Positions 25,933 through 35,464 of a stretch of DNA of 64,000 bases are shown in pieces. Position 1 is the first letter of the stretch; each line of letters begins with the position of its first letter. Origin of the DNA: Elusimicrobia bacterium RIFOXYA2_FULL_47_53 (GTDB lineage Bacteria > Elusimicrobiota > Endomicrobiia > Endomicrobiales > XYA2-FULL-47-53); NCBI GenBank assembly GCA_001800315.1, contig MGVE01000001.1, forward strand, positions 140,269-204,268, read 5' to 3'. The notes under the pieces are model-generated. The model worked only from the letters and a program-made list of their open reading frames with translations, ran no database searches and was not told where the DNA came from. A program made the translations under genes and the position numbers.

Positions 25933-27028
25933 ATAGATCCGAAAGATATATGAATTCAGCCCCGGATTGCCTGACTTTTGGAATGTACTTTGATAGTGAG
26001 CCGAGCAGATATTTTTTCTGAATGTGGCCTATGGCGATGACCGTATCATGTTTTTTGAGCCTGTTTAAAAGAATATCAAGCTGTCTGTCTATTGAGGCGG
26101 TATCGTCCGAATTGTCCAGAAAAAGGCCGTTCTCAATCAAAAGCATGCCTTCAGCCTTTGCCGCGGCCGCGGCTTTTGATTTAGTCGTGGTGTAAGAGTC
26201 AAAAAAGAAAAGGCCGTGTTTTTTTACAAGCGAAAGCAGGTATTTCATTTTTTCATAATCGGCAGTAAACCTGGACCCCATATGATTGGAAACTCCGGCG
26301 GCTCCCGGCACAGTTTTGAGGTTTGATTCAAAGATACTTTTAATTTCGGCATCGCTCATTGTTGAAAGAATCGCGGCTTTCCCCGGGTTAACCTTCGGGT
26401 AAGCCTCCGGTTCAAGAGGAAGATGCATAATAAACGGAATCCCTTTTTTGGCAAGCTCTTTTGCTATGGAAACCGAAAATCTTTCCTTCGGCAGAACGGC
26501 GAAGGTCACCGGTATGCCGAGTTCGGAAAATCCGTTTAAGCCTTTATAATACCCCACATCGTCTATTACAAGGACGACGCGTTTCTTATTGGAAACGGAA
26601 GAGACCGGCGGTAACAGAACTATCCTTGAGAGAATTTTCCCCTCGGCGGAGGCCTCAATGGAAATAGAATTGTCGGCAAGTTTGCTCTTTTTCAGGGTTA
26701 GTTTATATCTTTCCGCTAATTCACCGACCCTGCTGATGAAGGCGTCAAGATCAAACCCTTTTCTAATCCTTATCTTTTTGTAATTCTCAATCCACAAGGA
26801 GCCCGCGGACCTCTTTTCTTCCCTGGATTGGGAAATAATGTCGGAGTCCGAGATTTTTAATGAAAATAAAATATCGGTTATTCCGGCGTCAACTCTCGCG
26901 GATTGAAGAGTCAGGTCGCTTCCGGAGTACCTGAAAAATACCCAGGAGAGCGCTCCGAAAAGCATCAGAAGAGCTATAAATACGGCTTTAATCGGTCCGG
27001 AGTTCCCGGGCTTCTTATTTTTATCCAT
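25919..27028 (-). CDS. Divergent polysaccharide deacetylase-like protein (YibQ/DUF610 family)
   Basis: A 369-residue protein with an N-terminal membrane anchor (about 14-33) and an external linker. The C-terminal domain (about 145-367) is of the divergent polysaccharide deacetylase family: VVLVIDDVGYY near 148, IPVTFAVLP, FIMHLPLEP, SNHMGSRFT and an IAIGH motif near the end. The family keeps the NodB-like barrel but varies in metal ligands, so activity is uncertain. It follows ctpA by 9 bases. The order envC-ctpA-yibQ matches a neighbourhood known in proteobacteria, which points to peptidoglycan or septum work in the periplasm. Confidence 0.85.
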   Translation of the reverse strand: MDKNKKPGNSGPIKAVFIALLMLFGALSWVFFRYSGSDLTLQSARVDAGITDILFSLKISDSDIISQSREEKRSAGSLWIENYKKIRIRKGFDLDAFISRVGELAERYKLTLKKSKLADNSISIEASAEGKILSRIVLLPPVSSVSNKKRVVLVIDDVGYYKGLNGFSELGIPVTFAVLPKERFSVSIAKELAKKGIPFIMHLPLEPEAYPKVNPGKAAILSTMSDAEIKSIFESNLKTVPGAAGVSNHMGSRFTADYEKMKYLLSLVKKHGLFFFDSYTTTKSKAAAAAKAEGMLLIENGLFLDNSDDTASIDRQLDILLNRLKKHDTVIAIGHIQKKYLLGSLSKYIPKVRQSGAEFIYLSDLYEKK

Positions 27029-27037
27029 TATTTTATG

Positions 27038-28300
27038 TTATTTCTTGTTTATGAATATTTCCCTGATCTTCAGGTATTCAACAGCTCTTTTAAGCGCTTC
27101 GTCTTCAACTCTTTCCTGTTTCTTAAGAGCCGGTTCCGGTGTCTTGCCGGGCGCGAAGATTTCCTCGGACTGGGCGTAGAGTTTTGCCTCAACTTCACGG
27201 GGCACCTCTATGATAACATCGGGCATTATTCCTCCGGCTCCGGTATCTTCGTTGCGGTGTATGCTTCTGCCGGAAGGTGTATAGTACTTGGCGGTCGTAA
27301 GCCTCAGCGCGTTTCCTTCCGTCAGAGGGAAGACGGACTGAACGCTTCCTTTCCCGAAGGTGGTCGTTCCCACTATCAGGGCTCTTTTTAAATCCTGCAT
27401 AGCGCCCGCGACGATTTCGGAACCCGAAGCCGACCCTCTGTTTACCAGCAGAACTATGGGCAGGTCCTCGTATGGCGCCTTGTCATAGGCGTTATAGTCC
27501 TTTCTTGTTTCCTTATGCCTGCCCTGGGTGAAAACTATTACTTTGTTTCCTCCGATAAATTCCCTGCAGACATTGACAGCGGTATCCAAAAGCCCTCCGG
27601 GGTTGTTCCTTAAATCAAACACAAGAGATTTCATGCCTTTTTTGGAAAGCTCGCTGAGCGCCTTATCAAGGTCTTTGTCGGAACTGGCGTTAAACTCTGT
27701 AAGCTGAATGTAGCCCACATCTCCATTCAGCATCTTGCTTCTGATGGTTTCTATCTTAATTATCTCTCTGGTAATAGTGAAATCAATCAGTTCCTTTGCT
27801 CCCTCGCGGGCGATGGTAATGGAAACCTTTGTGCCGGGCGTGCCGCGCAGTTTCTTTACGGCATCTTCTATGGATATTCCCTCAGTGGATTTCCCCTCAA
27901 TCTTTACAATTCTGTCGTCGGGCAGAATGCCAATTCTGTAAGCCGGCGTGCCGAGCAGAGGCGTAATAACGGTGAGCCAGTTATTTTTAAGCGAAATTCT
28001 GATTCCGAGGCCGCCAAACTGGCCCTCGGTCTCGGTTTTCATTTCTTTATAGGCTTCGGGTTCCATAAACTGGGAGAAAGGGTCAAGAACTCTTACCATG
28101 CCGTTAATGGCGCCTGTAAGAAGTTTCTTCGGTTCTCTTTCCTCTACATAATTCTCCTGAATTATGCCCATGATATCCACAAGAAGCCTTATCTGTTCAT
28201 AGGTTGTATTAACATTCACTTTTACCTGCGGTATGGCCGTATAAGTAAGCGTTCCGATTAATACAAAAGCCGCCAGCAGGGACAACAGTTTTCTTCTCAT
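27038..28300 (-). CDS. ctpA: C-terminal processing peptidase, S41 family
   Basis: A 420-residue periplasmic serine protease. A signal peptide or anchor spans about 5-22, a PDZ domain about 90-170, and the S41 core about 175-370. The Ser/Lys dyad is visible as S292 in NRGSASGSE and K317 in FGKGSVQ, with the usual 25-residue spacing. FDLRNNPGGLL at 228-238 is the family substrate-groove motif. It cleaves envelope proteins near their C termini, often cell-wall hydrolases. It lies 20 bases after the EnvC-like gene, which fits shared control of wall cutting during division. Confidence 0.94.
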   Translation of the reverse strand: MRRKLLSLLAAFVLIGTLTYTAIPQVKVNVNTTYEQIRLLVDIMGIIQENYVEEREPKKLLTGAINGMVRVLDPFSQFMEPEAYKEMKTETEGQFGGLGIRISLKNNWLTVITPLLGTPAYRIGILPDDRIVKIEGKSTEGISIEDAVKKLRGTPGTKVSITIAREGAKELIDFTITREIIKIETIRSKMLNGDVGYIQLTEFNASSDKDLDKALSELSKKGMKSLVFDLRNNPGGLLDTAVNVCREFIGGNKVIVFTQGRHKETRKDYNAYDKAPYEDLPIVLLVNRGSASGSEIVAGAMQDLKRALIVGTTTFGKGSVQSVFPLTEGNALRLTTAKYYTPSGRSIHRNEDTGAGGIMPDVIIEVPREVEAKLYAQSEEIFAPGKTPEPALKKQERVEDEALKRAVEYLKIREIFINKK

Positions 28301-28320
28301 CTAAACCTCCGTTAAGTAAT

Positions 28321-29451
28321 TTATCTCAACCAAAGCAATGGGTTTTCCGGTTTGCCGCCTGATCTAACCTCAAAATACAGATCAGGGTCTCCTGTTCCAG
28401 CAATCTTTCCTATGACCGTGTCTTCTCTGACTTTTTGTTTTTCTTCAACGGCTATCTCGCCCAACAGGCCGTAAATCGTGTAAAATCCGCCGCCGTGGTC
28501 AACAATTATCATAAGGCCGTAAGCGCGGAACTCGCCGCTGAATATTACCTCTCCTCTGCTTACGGGTTTTACGGCATTATTCCGCACAGACCTGATTTTA
28601 ATGCCGTTGCTTATAATGAAGGTGTCAAGTTCAGGGTGCTTGTTCTTTCCGAAGGCCGTTATTACTTTGCCTTCAACGGGCCAGGGAAGCTTATTTTTCT
28701 TTTCGGCAAAACTCTTTCTTGCAAGAGCGTCCTGTTCCGTCTGCTTCTTTTTCTTTACCAGCTCAAAGATAACATCTTCAAGCGCCCTGGCCGATTCAAC
28801 CAGGCCTTTTATCTCGTTCTCCGCCACAATGCGTTTTCCAACGGTAGTCCCTAACAATTTCTGTTTTTGCGCCTTTATCAGCTCATTTTCCTTAAAGGAG
28901 TTCTCCTGCTGAGCTTTAAGTCCCATCAATTCCGTCTTGTAGCGGCGCCAATTCCCCAATGAAACCTTTGAGTTCTCTTCCTTAATCCTGGCGCCGTCAA
29001 TATAAGACTTCTTCTGTCTTATCGCCTCAAGACTCTGTACATCAAGCGGAATATCATTTAAAAAAGAGTGATACGCCTTGTGCGCCCGGAACCAAAGACG
29101 GGATTCCGCGGCATAGAGTTCTATCCACTGATTTTTTTCCAAATTGGCGGCCTTAAGTTCATTGTCCGCCTTAGTGAGATTTTTCTCGGTTGCCAATATT
29201 TTTTTTCGGATAACTTCTCTCTGTTTCTGCAGGCGCGCGAGTTCTTTTTCTATCTTTGACAGTTCGGCTTTAATTTTCTTCTCGTCCTGCGCTATGCGCT
29301 CTTTTTCGGCTTTTTTGTCATCAATAGTTTTTTTCAGCTGCTTGAGGCTTTGATTTTCTTTTTCAATTTCTTTTTGATACTGTCTGGCGCTTTTCGCGTA
29401 AGCGCCGGAGGCGGAAAGCAGAATAATCAGAACTAACAGAAGGCGCCTCAT
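28321..29451 (-). CDS. EnvC-like murein hydrolase activator with degenerate LytM domain
   Basis: A 376-residue periplasmic protein with a signal peptide cleaved near residue 19. A long coiled coil spans about 20-245 and an M23/LytM fold about 255-374. The zinc ligands of active M23 peptidases are lost. The first His and Asp are replaced (ISNGIKI where HxGxD is expected). The HxH pair is broken (HGGGFYTIYGLL keeps a His early but has no YAHL). The last motif reads DLYFEVR instead of HLHFE. It is therefore probably an activator and not an enzyme, like E. coli EnvC. It starts 3 bases after the FtsX-like gene, its expected partner. Confidence 0.88.
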   Translation of the reverse strand: MRRLLLVLIILLSASGAYAKSARQYQKEIEKENQSLKQLKKTIDDKKAEKERIAQDEKKIKAELSKIEKELARLQKQREVIRKKILATEKNLTKADNELKAANLEKNQWIELYAAESRLWFRAHKAYHSFLNDIPLDVQSLEAIRQKKSYIDGARIKEENSKVSLGNWRRYKTELMGLKAQQENSFKENELIKAQKQKLLGTTVGKRIVAENEIKGLVESARALEDVIFELVKKKKQTEQDALARKSFAEKKNKLPWPVEGKVITAFGKNKHPELDTFIISNGIKIRSVRNNAVKPVSRGEVIFSGEFRAYGLMIIVDHGGGFYTIYGLLGEIAVEEKQKVREDTVIGKIAGTGDPDLYFEVRSGGKPENPLLWLR

Positions 29452-29454
29452 TTT

Positions 29455-30171
29455 TTAGAGGTTCTCCCAAAGCAAAACGCCCGTAAAACCCGGGATCATC
29501 AGATACATCAGGTAGTGCGACGGCAGGGCTAAACTGCTTGAATGAAAGAAAATGTTCACAATCAGGAAATAAACCCAGGAACCGGCAAGGCCGCTCGCCA
29601 GAGCGAAGGCCGCGGTTTTAACCTGTTCCTTCGCGTTAAAACCTGAACGGTAAACAATAACCGCGTATTTCGCGGCTATAACCAGCAACACGAGCAGTAA
29701 AGTCAGTTTGGAGAAAGATTTGACAGAATTGATTATCCCGGTCAGGGCGAAAACTATCTGAGGGATATTTTCGTCGTAACGAATCTCTTCAACGCCGCTG
29801 ATTTTGCTGAGGTTGTTTTTAAGGTTCTCAACTAACCCCGGATTAACCGAGTCGGGATAAACGATAAAATACGGCGTGAACGGGTTATCTGAACCGATTA
29901 ATATCTCTTTGGCCCTGGGAGAGTCTTTTATAGCCCGTTCAAAAACCGCGTCTGCCGGTATCAGCTCGGATTTTTTTACCCCGTCGCTGTTTACAATATG
30001 CTCGGCGACAACCTCCGGCGCCGCAGTCTTATCTATGAACACGGCCATCTGAAACTTTGGCGCGACAATATCCCTGTAGGTTTTGGCCTGATGATAATAA
30101 CTCAAGACAAGACCGGCCGGCAGGCATGTCAGTATTCCGGACAGCACAACAAACAGATATTTAATTTTCAT
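29455..30171 (-). CDS. ftsX: FtsX-like permease subunit
   Basis: A 238-residue membrane protein with the FtsX layout: helix 1 at about 4-25, an external domain at about 26-150, then helices at about 153-174, 186-209 and 219-236. The external part has the NPF...Y.IVYPDSVN segment near 96-110 that corresponds to the FtsX cell-wall domain. FtsX with the ATPase FtsE recruits EnvC to drive septal wall splitting. Here envC follows within 3 bases, but no ftsE precedes it. The upstream gene is csaB, 20 bases away. The sequence is divergent, so the symbol rests on topology plus context. Confidence 0.8.
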   Translation of the reverse strand: MKIKYLFVVLSGILTCLPAGLVLSYYHQAKTYRDIVAPKFQMAVFIDKTAAPEVVAEHIVNSDGVKKSELIPADAVFERAIKDSPRAKEILIGSDNPFTPYFIVYPDSVNPGLVENLKNNLSKISGVEEIRYDENIPQIVFALTGIINSVKSFSKLTLLLVLLVIAAKYAVIVYRSGFNAKEQVKTAAFALASGLAGSWVYFLIVNIFFHSSSLALPSHYLMYLMIPGFTGVLLWENL

Positions 30172-30191
30172 GTATTCCCCTTCAACTTTCT

Positions 30192-31262
30192 CTATTTAAG
30201 TTTCGCGGCCGGATTAATCTCGTTTCCGAAAATCTCCGCCGTCATCTTTGAACGCAGCTGCAATGAGGGCAGAATATTAGAAACATTCTTAATGAACTCA
30301 TCGCGCCATTCCCAGACATCGGCGATAACCGCCAGAAGCGAATACGGATTAGTTTCCGCGGAAATAGCTATGTTCTTCTGCCCCAGCTCCCTGAGGTAGC
30401 GTTCCAGCTTGGAGTCGTCGGAGATGCCGACCAATGGTATCCTGTAAAGCGACGCGAGTATCAGCCCGTGCAGCCTCTGGCTTACGACCATGTCAATTTC
30501 GCTGAAGATGTTATAGAGATCATTGGGTTTGTTCCATTGCACCAGCCTGGCCGTGGAGCGCATGGAATTCATCACGGAGAGAGTGAATCCCAGGTCCTTT
30601 TCTATATGAAACGGGATGAATATTATTTTCGCGGATATTCTCTGGCTCAAAGAGTCGCAGAGTTTTGAAAACATGCCCGCCGAGGCAGCCACTTCGGTTC
30701 TGGGAGGGCGGAGCACAAAAGCGATCTTTGGCTGGGGGCGTTTTGCATTTACATAAGGCACTTCCCTGTGAAGCACAGGATCGGCAGTGACATCCATTTT
30801 CGCCTGAGAAACACCCCATCTGACCAGCATGTCAAACGAGTAGTTTTCCCTGACGGTGATCCTGTCGCATAATTTCAGCGTAAACGCCGTAAAAAACCTG
30901 TTTATCAGCTTAAGTTCATTTATGCCGACGGCGTATATGAACACCTTTTTTCGCAGCAGCTTAGCGGTTAATATCGTAAGCAGGTAGTAATACAGGCTCG
31001 GGCTGCCGGTCATGTCCTGAAACAACCCGCCACCGCCTGAGATTAATATATCCGAACGGTAGATAGCCCAGAAAGATTTAAACGGGTTCCATCTGTTAAT
31101 TGAACGCACTTTATAAAATGACGAAGTCTTCTCCGGCTGAACGGAAAGCACCGTAATGTTAAGGCCCGGCTCTTTTGACCTGATTTGCGTTATTATGGCG
31201 TCAAGAATCAGCTCGTCGCCGGCGTTGCCAAAACCGTAATATCCCGAAATAACAACTTTCAT
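30192..31262 (-). CDS. csaB: Polysaccharide pyruvyl transferase CsaB-like protein
   Basis: A 356-residue GT-B-like enzyme of the CsaB family, which adds ketal-pyruvate to cell-wall polysaccharide. It begins with the family motif ISGYYGFGNAGDE (5-17), then ILISGGGGLFQD near 72-83, FIYAVGIN near 107-114, TVRENYS near 135, and the late VVSQRLHGLILAS near 255-267. In S-layer bacteria the pyruvylated polymer anchors SLH domains. No SLH protein is in this window. It overlaps the DUF5693 gene by 4 bases, a pairing also known from Gram-positive genomes. Confidence 0.88.
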   Translation of the reverse strand: MKVVISGYYGFGNAGDELILDAIITQIRSKEPGLNITVLSVQPEKTSSFYKVRSINRWNPFKSFWAIYRSDILISGGGGLFQDMTGSPSLYYYLLTILTAKLLRKKVFIYAVGINELKLINRFFTAFTLKLCDRITVRENYSFDMLVRWGVSQAKMDVTADPVLHREVPYVNAKRPQPKIAFVLRPPRTEVAASAGMFSKLCDSLSQRISAKIIFIPFHIEKDLGFTLSVMNSMRSTARLVQWNKPNDLYNIFSEIDMVVSQRLHGLILASLYRIPLVGISDDSKLERYLRELGQKNIAISAETNPYSLLAVIADVWEWRDEFIKNVSNILPSLQLRSKMTAEIFGNEINPAAKLK

Positions 31263-32980
31263 AGTTTAAACCCTAAATTAAAATGCCTGTGTAGATATTT
31301 AATCAGCAGGACAAATATATACCCGATAAGCAAACCCATCCAAATCCCGTTAACGGTTCTTATCAGGGAAATCGTTACCGGGGTGTGCGCGTGCATAAAA
31401 GTATTGAGTATGGATACCTGTCCTATCATGCCAAACCAGATCAGAACCGGTTTTTTGAATACAAAGCCCGCCAGCAGCATAGGATGGCCGAAAAGAAATT
31501 CTTTTGTGCGCGGCCTGACAAAAAGCAGTTGTTCCAGCAATTCCCTGAGTTTCTGCTCGGGCGCGAAAAGAAAATTGGAATTGTTGCCGGTGCGTATAAG
31601 TATAACGGCCGCTGCCGCTATCAGCGCGCCGGCTATAACCAGGTGTTTGACCCTCAGGTTTTTATTCCAGGTTTTTTTCAAAACATCAAACGGGAATACG
31701 ATAAATAGAGCCAGTACCATCGGCAGCAATAAGGAAAGTTTAACTCCGGGCATGTCGGATATTTTCTGCATAAAGAAAACATCTCCAAGCACGGCGGCGA
31801 CGACAAGCCCGCCTAAAAGAGAAACGGAATTCGCGGTAACAAAAGCATGTATAGGATTGTTTATTTTTCTGGCGTTCAGCACAGCGACAAGCGGGAATAT
31901 AATAGTCGCCGTCAAAGCCAGATAAATCCGGAAAGTTCTGTTGCCCTTGTTGGGAAAGCCGGGCGGCTCGCTTAAAGCGAGAGTAAAACCATTTTTCTTT
32001 AAAACCCTGGAGAGTTCCCGTAAGTACTCCAGATTCTGTTCAATTCCCTTGTTGGCAAAGAAATGAAAATAGGCAAACCTGATATTTCTTTCGGAAACGG
32101 CTCTCACCCACCTGTTTATCCATTGGGAGTTGTTTGGATCCCTGGACAGCTCAACGACGCTGATAGAGTGGGCTCGTACGGTTTTGTCAGGGAGAAGCCC
32201 GAAAAATGCCCCCCCACCGTAGAGTGACTGGAATTCCATGTTGATAAGTTTTACATTCGCGTCCTTGAATTTTGCCGCGGCTTTGCCGCCCGCGCCGGGG
32301 TAGCCGGGGGTTTCTTTCTCAAATATCAGGCCGGAAAGATCGTCTGTATTAAGAGCTAAAAGCCACGACGGGTCGCCGTAATTCTGCGCTTTTAATACCA
32401 GTTTAAACCCACGGTCTTTAATGTATGAAGCCCTGGCGGCTGAGGGGCCCATAAAGGTGTCATTTCTGAATACCGGGGAACCGAATAAAGGCTGATGTGT
32501 GGAGTAAACCACGAAATACTTCCCGGCCGCGAACGCCTGCGCGGGCAGGCCGTACCTTATTTGCAGTTGAGCCATCAGCTGGTCTCTCTGCTCGCGGTTT
32601 GCCGTGAGAAAACAATTCTCTTTTAATTTTGAGGATTCGGGTACCAGGTCAAGCAGGCGAAGCTGCTGAAAATCATTTCTTGAAACAAAAAGAGCCTCGC
32701 CCGAGGTTGTAAGCGAGCCGATATTTTCCTCGCTTAAAGACAGGCTTGAGACGCCAATGGCGCGGCACCTTTCCAGGAAACTTTCAAGGGGATAGCCGTT
32801 TCTGGCGCAGATATCCGCCGCCTCTTCAAAATCAAGGCAGAGCTCAACGGTTTTGTTGCCGTTTTCGGACTGCGCCCGCTTAAATACTGCAAACGCAACC
32901 AGGGCAAGCAGGGCAAACGCGAGAACAAGCGCTGTTTTCTGTCCGAAGCTTAGCCTGCCAATCAGATTTGATATCTTCAT
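31259..32980 (-). CDS. DUF5693 family membrane protein
   Basis: A 573-residue protein with one N-terminal helix (about 14-33), a large external domain (about 35-340), and a C-terminal block of about seven membrane helices (about 345-560). The external part resembles the DUF5693 pattern, with an early SLSEENIGSL segment and a later VRAHSISVVEL segment. Function is unknown. Its coupling to csaB (4-base overlap) suggests a role in making, flipping or linking the pyruvylated polymer. It also overlaps glgA by 4 bases, so all three are co-translated. Confidence 0.75.
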   Translation of the reverse strand: MKISNLIGRLSFGQKTALVLAFALLALVAFAVFKRAQSENGNKTVELCLDFEEAADICARNGYPLESFLERCRAIGVSSLSLSEENIGSLTTSGEALFVSRNDFQQLRLLDLVPESSKLKENCFLTANREQRDQLMAQLQIRYGLPAQAFAAGKYFVVYSTHQPLFGSPVFRNDTFMGPSAARASYIKDRGFKLVLKAQNYGDPSWLLALNTDDLSGLIFEKETPGYPGAGGKAAAKFKDANVKLINMEFQSLYGGGAFFGLLPDKTVRAHSISVVELSRDPNNSQWINRWVRAVSERNIRFAYFHFFANKGIEQNLEYLRELSRVLKKNGFTLALSEPPGFPNKGNRTFRIYLALTATIIFPLVAVLNARKINNPIHAFVTANSVSLLGGLVVAAVLGDVFFMQKISDMPGVKLSLLLPMVLALFIVFPFDVLKKTWNKNLRVKHLVIAGALIAAAAVILIRTGNNSNFLFAPEQKLRELLEQLLFVRPRTKEFLFGHPMLLAGFVFKKPVLIWFGMIGQVSILNTFMHAHTPVTISLIRTVNGIWMGLLIGYIFVLLIKYLHRHFNLGFKL

Positions 32981-34437
32981 TTTTCGTTTTTTTGTTTTAC
33001 GGCGTGCGTATAGAGCTTAACATACTGTCCGACCGTTTTTGACCAGGAAAAATCGCTTTTCATGGCGTTTGAGACAAGTTTGTTCCACTGTTTTCTGTTC
33101 TTAAAAAATCCGTAGGCCTTAAGGACGGCTTTGACAAAAGCTTCGGTTGTCAAAGGCCTGAATGAAATTCCGTTTCCCTCGCCTGTTTTCGCGTTGTAAT
33201 CGGCTATCGTATCGGCAAGGCCGCCCGTCTTGTGAACAATCGGGATTGTGCCGTAAGCAAGAGCAATCATTTGGCCCAGGCCGCAGGGTTCAAACCTTGA
33301 CGGCATCAGAAAGGAGTCCGAACCCGCGTATATCTTATGAGCCAGAGGATTGTTAAATCCCGGATTAAAACTCGCTCTGCCGGGAAACTTAGCCATGGAC
33401 AGCGCGAGCTGTTCCTGAAGTTTTCTGTCTCCGCTGCCCAGCACCACAACCTGAATATTGTTCTTAAGCAGTTCGGCTATGGAATCGGCCAGCAGGTCGC
33501 AGCCTTTTTGAGGGTCTACGCGGGAAACCATTCCGAGCACAAAAGCGTTCCTGTCCGCCTGCAGGCCGGCGGTTTTCTGGAGTTCCAGCCTGCACAGCTG
33601 TTTCCCGTCCATGCTGGAAGAGTCGTAAACCGCCTTTATGTGCTGATCCTCAGCCGGGTTCCATTCCTGATAATCCAGGCCGTTCAATATGCCGAAAAGA
33701 TCTCCTGACCTGTATCTTAAAGTCGGTTCCATGCCGCGGCCCTCTTCGGTAAGAAGGATTTCCTTGGCGTAAGTAGGGCTTACGGTTGATATGGCCTCAG
33801 AATAAACTATTCCTGATTTTAAAAGGTTTACCTTGCCGAAATACTCAAGCTTGTCCCAGGTAAATTCCGTCTGCGGAATGCCGGCTATCTTTAGAATATC
33901 CTGAGTGAACAAACCCTGATAGGCGATATTGTGTATAGTGAATACGGAGGCCGTTTTAAGAAAAAACGCGTCAAAAGAATAAGCGGTTTTCAAAAGAGCC
34001 GGGACTATGCCCGTCTGCCAGTCGTGGCAGTGGATGACATCAGGCTGAAAATTTATCAGTTTGGCGGCTTCAAGCACGGCCTTGGAGAAAAACACAAACC
34101 GCTCTTTGTTGTCGTTATAGTCTCCGTCGGGAGTTCCGTAAATTCCGGGCCGCGCGAAATATTTGTCGCTGTCCACGAAATATACCGGAACACCGTTATC
34201 CATAGTGCTTTCAAATATCCGCGCCGGTTCATTTCTTCCGCCGAGCAGTATTTTGAATTCACGGCCCAGCGGCCTTAAGGAATAGCCGGCCGCGTCTATT
34301 TTTGAATACTTGGGCAGAATAACCCTCACATCGTGTTTGGCTTTTCTTAGATGTTTAGGCAAAGTGCCTATCACATCCGCCAGGCCGCCGACTTTTACGA
34401 ATGGAGCGCATTCCGATGCCGCTATCAGTATTTTCAT
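32977..34437 (-). CDS. glgA: Glycogen synthase (ADP-glucose type, GT5)
   Basis: A 486-residue GT-B enzyme that extends alpha-1,4-glucan from a nucleotide-glucose donor. The N-terminal donor motif KVGGLADV (15-22) and the C-terminal SRFEPCGLGQMIALAYGT segment followed by KTGGLADT are diagnostic of GT5 synthases. Length is normal. It sits 18 bases before galT, so both may serve sugar storage and nucleotide-sugar flow. No glgB, glgC or glgP is in the window. Confidence 0.95.
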   Translation of the reverse strand: MKILIAASECAPFVKVGGLADVIGTLPKHLRKAKHDVRVILPKYSKIDAAGYSLRPLGREFKILLGGRNEPARIFESTMDNGVPVYFVDSDKYFARPGIYGTPDGDYNDNKERFVFFSKAVLEAAKLINFQPDVIHCHDWQTGIVPALLKTAYSFDAFFLKTASVFTIHNIAYQGLFTQDILKIAGIPQTEFTWDKLEYFGKVNLLKSGIVYSEAISTVSPTYAKEILLTEEGRGMEPTLRYRSGDLFGILNGLDYQEWNPAEDQHIKAVYDSSSMDGKQLCRLELQKTAGLQADRNAFVLGMVSRVDPQKGCDLLADSIAELLKNNIQVVVLGSGDRKLQEQLALSMAKFPGRASFNPGFNNPLAHKIYAGSDSFLMPSRFEPCGLGQMIALAYGTIPIVHKTGGLADTIADYNAKTGEGNGISFRPLTTEAFVKAVLKAYGFFKNRKQWNKLVSNAMKSDFSWSKTVGQYVKLYTHAVKQKNEK

Positions 34438-34455
34438 GGCTTTAACCTGACTCCG

Positions 34456-35448
34456 TTAAATTTCCCGCAAAAACTTCGCCGCTTCTTCCGGCGGAGTCGG
34501 GTTGATATAAAAACCGCTTCCCCACTCAAAACCAGCTACATTGGACAGTTTGGGTATTATCTCAATGTGCCAGTGGTAATACGGCAGGCGTGATTCTTTA
34601 AGCGGCGCCGTATGAATGACATAGTTGTACGAGGGGTTATCAAGGACTCGGTTAATCCTGCCTAACACATCCTTAAGAACCACCGCAAGGTTGACGGCCT
34701 CGTGCTTCTGAATATCCTCAAAGTCGGAGTCATGTAATTTAGGAAGTATCCAGGTCTCAAATGGGAACCTGGAAGCGAAAGGGCAGAGAGCAACGAAATC
34801 CTCGTTCTCGGACACTATTCTCTGGCCAAACTGCGTCTCCTGCTTAATGATGTCGCAGAACACGCAGCGCTCTTTGTACTCAAAATAATCTTTAGAACCG
34901 TTGACCTCTTCCCGCACCCTTTTAGGCACTATGGGCGTGGCTATGAGCTGAGAATGAGGATGAGCAAGCGTCGCTCCCGCGGAATGGCCGTGGTTTTTGA
35001 ATATCATGGCGTACTCAAGCCTGATATCTCTCTTTAAATCCATAATCCGGTCGCGGTAGGCCCAGATAATATCTTCAACATGCTTGTCGGGCAGGTCCGG
35101 TATCTGCTTTGTGTGATGAGGGGATTCTACTATCACCTCGTGAGCGCCGAGGCCGTTCATCTTGTCGTACATCCCCTCGCCCTGGCGGTTGAGCGTTCCC
35201 TCAACCTTGAGCGCCGGGAATTTATTGGGTATTACCCTGAGCCACCATCCGTCGGAATCTTTAGGCTTGGCGGTTTCGCGGTACGCGAGAATCTCGCGGG
35301 GAGTCATGTTCTCGTTGCCCATGCAGAACGGACAGCTCTGATCCGACGTTTTCTCAAATTCCTTTTTGTTTTCCAGAAGCCTCTTGGCTCGTTCAGTGGA
35401 TATGATCACCCACCTGCCTATGATGGGATCTCTCCTTAATTCGGACAT
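34456..35448 (-). CDS. galT: Galactose-1-phosphate uridylyltransferase
   Basis: A 330-residue HIT-superfamily enzyme that exchanges UMP between UDP-glucose and galactose-1-phosphate. Zinc-site CPFC at 39-42 and the active site HPHSQ at 163-167, with nucleophile H165, are visible. A second CVFC pair at 195-198 and a late HWHIEIIP motif near 308 are also present. Some relatives act on other sugar phosphates or ADP-sugars, so the substrate is not certain. SD GGAGGA precedes the ATG. It lies between the TIM-barrel gene and glgA. Confidence 0.9.
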   Translation of the reverse strand: MSELRRDPIIGRWVIISTERAKRLLENKKEFEKTSDQSCPFCMGNENMTPREILAYRETAKPKDSDGWWLRVIPNKFPALKVEGTLNRQGEGMYDKMNGLGAHEVIVESPHHTKQIPDLPDKHVEDIIWAYRDRIMDLKRDIRLEYAMIFKNHGHSAGATLAHPHSQLIATPIVPKRVREEVNGSKDYFEYKERCVFCDIIKQETQFGQRIVSENEDFVALCPFASRFPFETWILPKLHDSDFEDIQKHEAVNLAVVLKDVLGRINRVLDNPSYNYVIHTAPLKESRLPYYHWHIEIIPKLSNVAGFEWGSGFYINPTPPEEAAKFLREI

Positions 35449-35464
35449 TTTTCCTCCGGACTGC

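Noticed and set aside
28321..29451. An active M23 endopeptidase
   Set aside because: The His and Asp zinc ligands of all three M23 motifs are replaced, so it was called an EnvC-like activator.
31185..31925. A 246-codon plus-strand frame
   Set aside because: It is antisense to csaB and the membrane part of DUF5693, both of which are clear genes.
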